From Haplosporangium gracile (lineage: Eukaryota; Mortierellomycota; Mortierellomycetes; Mortierellales; Mortierellaceae), in assembly GCA_015499985.1 (NCBI GenBank), contig JAAAUF010000002.1:161791-187686 (forward strand): a stretch of 25,896 nt of DNA. Direction: 5' to 3'. Below, in pieces: positions 19,113 through 25,896 of this stretch. The position numbers were made by a program, and so were the translations under genes. Under the pieces are notes generated by a model. The model had not been told where the DNA came from, searched no databases, and was given only the letters and a program-made list of their open reading frames with translations. Within the stretch, counting starts at the first letter, position 1. Each line of letters starts with the position of its first letter.

Positions 19113-20591
19113 TCAGATGCGGATGGTTACTGCCTTGACGGTGGTATACTCGTTCAAGGCCTCAGCACCAAGGTCCTTGCCAAAGCCACTGGCCTTGACA
19201 CCACCGAACGGCAGATGACTCGAGCACAGGTTGTAGCAGTTGACCCAAGTCACGCCCGTCTCCAGTTCCTGGACACAATGCTCAGCCTTGGTCAGGTCCT
19301 TGGTCCACACTCCCGAGGCCAAGCCGTAAGGGGTAGCATTGGCCCTCTCCAAAACCTCGTCGAGAGAGGAGAAGGGCTTCATGACCGACAGGACAGGGCC
19401 AAAGACTTCCTCAGTCGCAATCATGGCTGTCTCCTTGACGTTGTGGAAGACGGTCGGTTCGATAAAGTAACCCTTGTCGCCATGACGCTTACCGCCGACC
19501 AGCAGCTCCGAATCGCCGTCCTTCTTTGCCTTTTCAATAAAGTTCATCACCCGCTCGAACTGAACTCGATCGACCATGGTTCCGAAATTATAGGCCTCAT
19601 CCAAAGTGTTACCAATCTTGACCTCCTCCACGCGTGCCTTCAGCTTCTTCAGGAAGTCAGTCTCAATTCCCTTCTCGAGGAAGAGACGTGAGCCCGCGCA
19701 ACAGTTCTGGCCCATGTTGGAGAAGATGGCTCCAAAGACATCTTCCACTGCCTGATCGAGATCCGCATCGGCAAAGACAATCAGGGGACTCTTGCCACCG
19801 AGCTCGAGGGTGACCGACTTGAGGTTGGATTGGGCAGCGCCCGCCATGACCTTGCGACCGACGCCACCGGATCCTGTAAAGCTGCACTTGTGGATGTCCT
19901 TGTGGTTGACGATCGCCGACCCAACGGCTTCGCCTCCAGGCAGGACATTGAACACACCGTGAGGGAGGTCAGTGTGCTTCGCAATGAGTTCTCCAAGCAT
20001 CAAGGAAGACAGAGGTGTCTGAGGTGCAGGCTTGAGGATGATGACGTTACCGCAGGCGAGCGCGGGGGCGATCTTCCAGGCGGCGAGGACGAGAGGGTAG
20101 TTGAAGGACGTAATCAATCCACAGACACCGACGGGCTTGCGGACAGTATAAGACTTGTGGTTATCCTCGGTCGCAAAGTTCTGTCCGTGCAACTTGTCGG
20201 CATGTCCAGCAAAGTACCGGAAGCACTCAATGACCTCCTCAATGTCAAACTTGGCCTCCTCCAACGGTTTACCACAGGCGGCCTCAAGAACAGTCAAGTT
20301 CCACATGTTCCTTTCGACGGCCTGGGCGATATCCAGGAGGACGTTGCGGCGTTTGCGGCCAGTGAAGTTCTTCCAGGGACCCTTGAGGGCGGCCTGAGCA
20401 GACTTGACGGCGGCATCAACGTCCTCCGGGCCGGCCTCTTCGACGTTCTCGAGGAGCTCTTCGGTGCAGGGGTTGAAGAGGGGTTTTCTGGAGGGTTTGG
20501 CGGCGAGGGAGGGCTGGAACTTGCCGTTGATGAAGGGGCCGACGAAGCGTGTGAATGAGACTGGGCCCTTTGATGTCTTGATGGAGAACAT
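19113..20591 (-). CDS. NAD(P)-dependent aldehyde dehydrogenase (492 aa)
   Basis: An intact, intronless aldehyde dehydrogenase of normal family length, oxidising aldehydes to carboxylic acids with NAD(P)+. Visible motifs: FNYP with the oxyanion-hole Asn164; LKPAPQTPLSS in the cofactor site; the Rossmann-type FTGSGGVGRKV (238-248); LELGGKSP with the general base Glu263; GQNCCAG with the catalytic Cys, most likely Cys297 by alignment to the Cys302 position of ALDH2; EEVFGPV (394-400); and PFGGVKASGFGKDLG near the C-terminus. There is no targeting signal, so it is probably cytosolic. The ATG at 20591 is used because upstream codons in the same frame lack an ATG and match no family sequence. Codons favour C or G in third position, suggesting good expression. 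The substrate cannot be told from sequence. The gene is divergent from NOP53. Confidence 0.95.
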   Translation of the reverse strand: MFSIKTSKGPVSFTRFVGPFINGKFQPSLAAKPSRKPLFNPCTEELLENVEEAGPEDVDAAVKSAQAALKGPWKNFTGRKRRNVLLDIAQAVERNMWNLTVLEAACGKPLEEAKFDIEEVIECFRYFAGHADKLHGQNFATEDNHKSYTVRKPVGVCGLITSFNYPLVLAAWKIAPALACGNVIILKPAPQTPLSSLMLGELIAKHTDLPHGVFNVLPGGEAVGSAIVNHKDIHKCSFTGSGGVGRKVMAGAAQSNLKSVTLELGGKSPLIVFADADLDQAVEDVFGAIFSNMGQNCCAGSRLFLEKGIETDFLKKLKARVEEVKIGNTLDEAYNFGTMVDRVQFERVMNFIEKAKKDGDSELLVGGKRHGDKGYFIEPTVFHNVKETAMIATEEVFGPVLSVMKPFSSLDEVLERANATPYGLASGVWTKDLTKAEHCVQELETGVTWVNCYNLCSSHLPFGGVKASGFGKDLGAEALNEYTTVKAVTIRI

Positions 20592-21035
20592 TGTTTTTTT
20601 TTGTGAATGGACAGAAGGAAGGGAGATGAAAGGAGGAATGAGGAGTGCCCAAGAGTGTGGGAAACTCAAAACTGTCGTCGGTGGACGTATTAAAAGGTGC
20701 GTGCTAAGGGCAAGGGGGATGGGATGGGCGCTTACAAAGGGGACACAAAGGGCTCAAAGCAGAGGACTGCTTTTGAGAAGCAAAGCAAACCTTAAAGGAG
20801 GAACGAGTCGATGGCATTTGTTGATCAAAATTGGATGCTAAGCCACTCGCAAGGCACACTTTTTTTTTTTTTTGTGAACAGACTACTCTCAGTGAACAGG
20901 CTCATTCAACTGTAGGCCACATCACCCAACCTTTACAGCTTCACATCCACCAATCCCTCCTCCCTCCTTCCCCCTTTCCTCCCTTCCCTCTTTTCCTCTC
21001 TTTCTCTTCTCCACATATACACACATACATATACA
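20592..21035. promoter_or_regulatory. Divergent promoter region between aldehyde dehydrogenase and NOP53
   Basis: This 444-nt region separates two start codons facing away from each other. It holds a T run (about 20860-20873), a likely nucleosome-poor site, and on the NOP53 side a CT-rich tract followed by CACATACATATACA directly before the ATG. No specific factor site was assigned. Confidence 0.5.
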
Positions 21036-22783
21036 ATGTCAACGGCTGTCGAGAAACCCGCACCTACTGGAAACGGACTGAACCGCAAGAAGTCCTCCTC
21101 CCGCAAGGGAAAGAAGGCCTGGCGCAAGAATGTCGACATCACTGACGTCGAGCAGAACCTCGATGAGCTCAGAGCCGAAGAGCGCACCACTGGGTAAGCA
21201 GGGAAAGCGCACGCGCACACACTATCTCTGTACCAGAAGAAAAGAAACAACAGTCATTGGAACTCGGGGAAAAAGTACTTATACATTCTACATCCTTCTT
21301 TAACCACTTCTCCAACTAACAGTGGAAAGGTGCACCAAAAGACAAACGATGCACTGTTCATGATGGACACAGCAGGAGACGGCAAGACGCAAAAGGAGCT
21401 CCGCAAGAACCGCCCCCTCAAAATGGACGAGATCCTGGCCGAGCGGTCCAAGATCCCCGCCGTCAGCGGTCGTCACAAGGCCGTCACCACCTCGGCTCCC
21501 ATCAACGCCGCCACGGCGACCCACAAGGCCAACGCCAAGATCTCCAAGACCGAGAAGGCAAGGTTGTTGGACATGATCAAGCGCAGGACTTTGACCTCTT
21601 TGTTTGCTCCCGTCAACAAGCCCCTCGGTCGGTCTGGAACCACAGATGCTACTAAGGCTGCTGGTCGCTTTGATGTCTGGGGAAGCGATGGCAAACAGAA
21701 GCAGGAGCAGGAGCAGGGGCAGGACAGCGACTCGGACGAGGACATGATTGGCGACTTTGTTGGCGAGATTGTGACAAAGGTTGCGGCCAAGGCACCACGG
21801 TCATTTAAGCAGAAGCAGAAGGTTTCCTTGGCTGCTGTCAAGGAGGCTCACCCCGGTGCGTCTTATAACCCTACCATGCAGGATCATCAGGGATTGCTTC
21901 GTCTGGCTCACAACGAGGAGTTGAGGATTTTGCACCAGAGGGAGAAGATTGATAGCAAATTGGCCTATCCCAAAGAACTCGATGCCATGGTTGCATTTGA
22001 CGATCAGACTGGCGGTCTTCTGGAGGATTCTAACGATGAGGAGGAGGAGGAATCAGAGGAAGAGACTGAGGAGGGCAAGGATGGTGCTGATGCTCCCAAG
22101 CCCAAGAAGAAGGGCAAGAAGTCGATCGCTGAGCGGAACCGTTTGGCACGTGCGGCCGAGACGGCCAAGAAGGAGGCCGAGATCAAGAGACACAAGGAGT
22201 TGATCAAGCAGACCAACCGCGTTAAGGAGATCATTAAGACTGTCGAGGAGGAGGAGGCCGAGATGGAGGCCAAGCGTCTTGAGAACGAGCAAAAGAAGGA
22301 AGAAAAGGAGAAGGCCGGCATGAAGCGCGTCGGACGATTCAAGTAAGTCTCCATTTTTTTCCTGTCTTTGTGTTTGTAATGCGATATGTAAACGCATTAG
22401 TTTGTACAGTTCTCCTAACCCATTTCCTTTTTATCATGATGTCGTTTTCTATTAGCATTCCCAAGGAGAGGATACACGTTCAACTTCAGGATGAGCTGGC
22501 CGATTCATTGAGACAGCTCAAGCCCGAGGGCAGTTTGATGAAGGACCGGTTCCAGAGTTTTGTCGAGCGCAATCTTATCGAACCCCGTGTCCCCGTTGCG
22601 TACGTCTTTGTTGTTTTTCTTCTTCCTCTGTGGTCTGTCATGCTTTTGTATGCTTATTATTTACCTGGCCTCTAACCATTTATTTTTGTTTTGTTTGAAA
22701 CTAATAGCAAGCGCCGCAGATACAGACTCAAGACATACGAGAAGCACTCTTACAAGCGTTTCGACAACCCCAACCACGCTTAA
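21036..22783 (+). CDS. NOP53: Ribosome biogenesis protein NOP53 (465 aa)
   Basis: Four exons: 21036-21193, 21323-22342, 22456-22599 and 22708-22783, with introns of 129, 113 and 108 nt. Donors are GTAAGC, GTAAGT and GTACGT, all acceptors follow CTAAC- or TAATAG-type sites, and all joins are in phase. NOP53 (PICT1/GLTSCR2 in animals) acts in the nucleolus in 60S maturation; in yeast it recruits the Mtr4-exosome for 5.8S/ITS2 processing. Seen here: a basic start ([20 protein letters not shown]), the block [20 protein letters not shown], an LFMMD motif at residues 64-68 that fits the arch-interacting motif used to bind Mtr4, an acidic centre ([14 protein letters not shown]), a long charged helix, and the conserved end [15 protein letters not shown]. 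Length is close to yeast (about 455) and human (about 478) proteins. Confidence 0.93.
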
Positions 22784-22925
22784 ATTTCCATCAGCGTGGT
22801 TCTTTCGGGACGAACCACATGCAAGTTTTCGTATATCTTTTTTTTTCTTACCATCTTTCTCGGCATTTTAGACAACGCATTCGCAACTTCTCACATCACT
22901 ACCATACGCATATCAACAGTAATGA

Positions 22926-22931
22926 AATAAA
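22926..22931 (+). terminator. Polyadenylation signal candidate (AATAAA) of NOP53
   Basis: AATAAA lies about 140 nt after the NOP53 stop codon, followed by an A run. This fits a short fungal 3' UTR. Confidence 0.5.
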
Positions 22932-23425
22932 AACTGAACAAAAAAAAAAATAGATGATACTTTGGATTAAGGATGTCATGAGTCTGGGAGGCTTTGGCAT
23001 AGCATTAAAGAATTGCCTTCCTGTGGGGAGGAGGAAAAAAAAAATAGGTTGAATGCGGTGTCATATGTGGACCGTGGTCAACTAACAAGAAACAAAAAAT
23101 AAGACAATGAACGCGGTGAAAAAAATAACGGTACCTTGAACGGGCACGGTGAAATTTGAAAAAAAAAAAATAAATCAATCAATATCTATTCATTATCATT
23201 ACCCAAGCTTCCTTCCTCTCGCCCTTCCCGGTTCCCTTTTCATTCTTACAACAACAACAACAAGGTTGTCAAGGATGTGCTTTATGTGAGCAGTAGCTTA
23301 TTGTATATAAAATCATCCTTTATTGGCTTCCATCAAACAATCCTCCGAAATCTCATTCAAAGAAAAGAGCAACTAGCCGAAAGAAATAAATGAAAGTTTG
23401 GATGTAAAGATATCTCTCAAGAGCC
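22932..23425. other. Intergenic, no gene seen
   Basis: AT-rich, with several A runs of about 9-11 nt (near 22940, 23035 and 23160) and a CAA repeat of five units near 23250. No coding sequence was supported. Confidence 0.55.
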
Positions 23426-23870
23426 ATGAACTGGATTCATTACTCGTCTTTGGTTGTGCTGATCATCATACAGACAGTTTGTTTGTTTGCTTACACAGGT
23501 CGGAAAAGGACAAAAAAGAGAAAGAATGTTGAAAGCATGGAAGGGTGGGAAGGAAGGACTAATGCAGGTAAGACCATTTTTCCCCTTCATTTTATACATA
23601 TAAAATCATGAATGCACAGCTGCAAATTGTCATTATAAAAATCCAAAGAACGGATCCCGACCCATCCCTCTTGGGGACCCTATTGGGGATGATCCTTTTG
23701 CAATTGTCTTTGAAGGACATATTGAAGAGTGGATTCGTACATCCCAGTTCCTTCCTTATCCTTTCCTCCCTTCTCACTACTCCTTGAAGGAAAGCAAGGC
23801 TTTGATCCCACTTTTTTTTCGCCTCAATCCTATTGTCCCCCTTTCTCATGAAAGAGTGGTGGGAAAATAG
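23426..23870 (+). CDS. Candidate small membrane-anchored protein, 130 aa
   Basis: Exon 1 (23426-23567) encodes an N-terminal hydrophobic helix (HYSSLVVLIIIQTVCLFAYT) followed by a basic cluster (GRKRTKKRKN). Exon 2 (23620-23870) follows a 52-nt intron (GTAAGA donor, GCACAG acceptor), in phase, and reads open for 82 codons of mixed composition (contains RPIPLGDPIGDDPFAIVFEG and WIRTSQFLPYPFLPSHYSLK) to a TAG. One N-terminal helix would fit a signal anchor. The positive charges after the helix would favour an outside N-terminus with the C-terminus in the cytosol. No family was recognised. The opposite strand is also open here, so the gene is uncertain. Third-position composition is less C-rich than in ALDH or NOP53. 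Confidence 0.33.
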
Positions 23871-25585
23871 TGAAAAGAGAAAGAGAAAGCAAAGAGAAAG
23901 AGATGAAAGAAAGAGGGAGAAGAAAAGGAAACAGAACACTACCTTGCAAGGTATTGGGGACTATTTTTACACGCCACACTACCATGCATACGAGGGAGAT
24001 GGGCCGATCCATGCCTTTGAGATTGTATGTTTGATAAATGAAAGCTTCTGCCCTTCCTTCTTGCTTTACGATGTGGTGCCAGACAAAACAATGAAGACCG
24101 CGGACTAACATAGACTCTACACATGTGGTGTAGGCTTCTGCTCATTTTATGCACAAACTTCCCAGCCCAAAGTAGAATCCTTTCGGGCTATGGAAATCAA
24201 AGTCGGATGCAGGCTGCTGATCATAAAAAAAATTAAACACAAATAGCCATGGCGTAGACAAGCGGACGCGTCTGAACACGTTCACTCCAAGCACCTCTCA
24301 TGATCAATCTCAATCTCAGCACTCGCCACAGACACACCCACACACATACACACGCACACATTCTCTCTCTCCCATTTCGTTCCTCAGTCAATTCTTTGTA
24401 TCGTTTGATAATAATAGCATGACTCTGTGTGTAGATAACAGTATCTATGTTGGACACCTTGCTCTTCTTTTCTTCCTCTCTAATCATCTTCCCCTCGCCA
24501 TCCCCTCACTCTCCGTACAGTCCGTTTTCTCCTTTCCTTTGCACCTTGCCATCATCCGTGTTTTATTCTGATGAACGCCTTCCCAACCATTAAACAGAGT
24601 CACCACCCTTATTTATCCTTTTTTTCCCGTCTCTAGCACCGCCTATCCTCTTCTTGTTTCCTTCATTTCTTAATTTTTGTTCGCTATAGTTGATATAAAA
24701 CATTCGGCCCATGGGCCCCACCTGAACAAAGAAGTTCATATACCAGGGACATACTTATAATGTACCATGGTTGTTTGTCTTTTTCCTCGGCTTTCCACAT
24801 GTATCTTCTCTTCACCCATCGCTGTTGCCGCGACTCCTTTCCAGCTAAACCACTTTAACTCCATACCTCCTCTTTGTTCTCACTTTCCACCACCCCCTGT
24901 CCCCCTTCCATCTCTTTACCCCTTCGTACCTTTCGTTATACACAAATGGAGCACGCTGGATTTTCAATTGGTGCCCTGTCCTTCTCTCCTCGTACATCCG
25001 TTTTTTTTTATCTGGTCTTTGCTAGTTTTCCGCTCATTTGGTCAGTTTGACTATCATCACGTACCCTCCAAGTCAAACGCGACAAAGAGATGATGCTTGT
25101 TCATGCTTCTCGTTCTCTTTCCTCTCAAAGTCATTTTTGCGCTCTCCTTCAAATCACTTTTTTGTGTGCACCTTGAGGCTACCTTTTCTTCACTTTTCTT
25201 TGCCAATCGGTTGTGTGTGACATAGGCAAGACAGACTCTTAGAGGGAAAGGGTACCTGCTTCTTCTGGCTCATCCTTGTTGAAAAGATCTAGTTCCTCTC
25301 TCTGTCTTCCTACTGTTACCTTAGCTTCTTGGGCTGCCGGCTCGTTAGCCCCCGCACTTTCGTCCCCTCTTTTCTCGCTTTTCTCTCCACCCCCTTCCTC
25401 TTCTTCGTTGCCCCTCCCTCCATTTTCTTCATCCCCTCCCGCCCAAATTTCCTTCTCTCTTTCTTTCCCTCTTTCTTTTCTTTCTTTCATTTCTTCTTGT
25501 TTTTTCTTTCCCACTTTCTTTTTTCTTTCCCCTCTTCCTACTTATTCATCCACATTCACCAGTAATACTTAAACCCAAAACAAGC
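23871..25585. promoter_or_regulatory. Long intergenic region, upstream of the 25586 gene; strongly CT-rich from about 24470
   Basis: No convincing gene. A plus-strand frame at about 23850-24108 begins with Lys/Arg/Glu repeats (GAAAG-type DNA) and ends in mixed sequence (GIGDYFYTPHYHAYEG); it is most likely a chance frame. From about 24470 to 25560 the plus strand is dominated by CT tracts, the leader type seen before other genes, here more than 1 kb long. CACACA repeats lie at 24325-24360. A leader intron is possible but was not located. Confidence 0.4.
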
Positions 25586-25896
25586 ATGTTTGTTGCAATT
25601 GTCTCGTTCCTTGTCAACCTGGCAACGGCACTCCTTCTCTTCTTGGTCAGCATTGCAGACCTCAGCACCTCCCGCTTCTTCTCCAGCTTCCACTTGCTCA
25701 AGGTAAGAGGACACATCACATCAAAAACAATTCAAAAAATCGAACGACCCTTCACTCAACAATTACCAACCAGAGAAACGACTGGACGTGTTATGACTTC
25801 GCCCAAATTTCCCATCCACATTACCCTATCCATATTTTATTTTTGCTTATGTTCTTGACTGCCTCGTGGCGCCTGCCTCTAACCAGCTTTTTTTTT
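25586..25896 (+). CDS. Membrane protein, first exon only (continues beyond window)
   Basis: Exon 1 (25586-25702) has 39 codons, starting MFVAIVSFLVNLATALLLFL, then LSTSRFFSSFHLLK and a GTAAGAG donor in phase 0. The intron continues past the window end; a CTAAC branch-like site at 25879-25883 followed by a T run suggests the acceptor is just outside. An N-terminal helix followed by a short loop ending in LLK resembles the start of SUR7/PalI-type four-TM fungal plasma-membrane proteins, but one exon is not enough to be sure. The ATG follows a CT-rich leader. Confidence 0.5.

Noticed and set aside
18831..19691. Plus-strand 286-codon open frame
   Set aside because: Mostly antisense to the aldehyde dehydrogenase; GC-rich third positions of the real gene keep the opposite frame open.
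19830..20558. Plus-strand 242-codon open frame
   Set aside because: Also antisense to the aldehyde dehydrogenase, without any recognisable domain.
24325..24360. CACACA tract as a CRISPR-like or tandem array
   Set aside because: It is a simple dinucleotide-type repeat without spacers; CRISPR arrays are not expected in a fungal nuclear genome.

Overview
The window looks like nuclear DNA of an early-diverging fungus, most likely Mortierellomycotina (Mortierella/Linnemannia group). This is inference. The evidence is GT-AG introns of about 100-250 nt with CTAAC-type branch points, long pyrimidine-rich leaders before ATGs, proteins rich in Gln, His, Ser or Pro runs, a Kre9/Knh1-like secreted domain joined to a membrane anchor, and a eukaryotic NOP53. 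There are no operons. Many long open frames are shadows of repeats, and several real proteins are only visible after splicing.

Layout. 1-1358 (-): type I membrane protein with a Kre9/Knh1-like ectodomain, C-terminus outside the window. 1359-3921: gene-poor, with weak plus-strand coding remnants and a short spliced candidate (3213-3497). 3922-6152 (-): three-exon MARVEL-type four-TM protein with Gln-rich tails; two apparently separate reading frames are joined by a 47-nt exon. 6855-8932 (-): decayed gene whose 3' part is a Fanzor/TnpB-type (OMEGA family) nuclease relic. 8933-11992: low-density stretch with a short spliced candidate (9961-10200), a decayed RING/TRAF-like gene and another frameshifted remnant, ending at a 10-N assembly gap. 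12284-13793 (+): four-exon WW-domain protein with Pro/Tyr/Gly and His/Lys tails. 14205-16072 (-): two-exon Ser/Thr-rich protein of unknown function. 16522-16622: a 101-bp TA-flanked inverted-repeat element (MITE). 16722-18026 (-): two-exon multi-pass membrane protein. 19113-20591 (-): intact intronless aldehyde dehydrogenase. 21036-22783 (+): four-exon NOP53, divergent from the dehydrogenase across a 444-bp promoter region. 23426-23870 (+): candidate small membrane protein. 25586 to the end (+): first exon of a membrane protein.

The genes do not form one pathway. Housekeeping genes (ALDH, NOP53) lie to the right, lineage-specific membrane and surface proteins are spread throughout, and the stretch from about 6.9 to 12 kb is a graveyard of decayed genes including an RNA-guided nuclease relic. 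Functional names are from motif recognition by eye; no database search was run.
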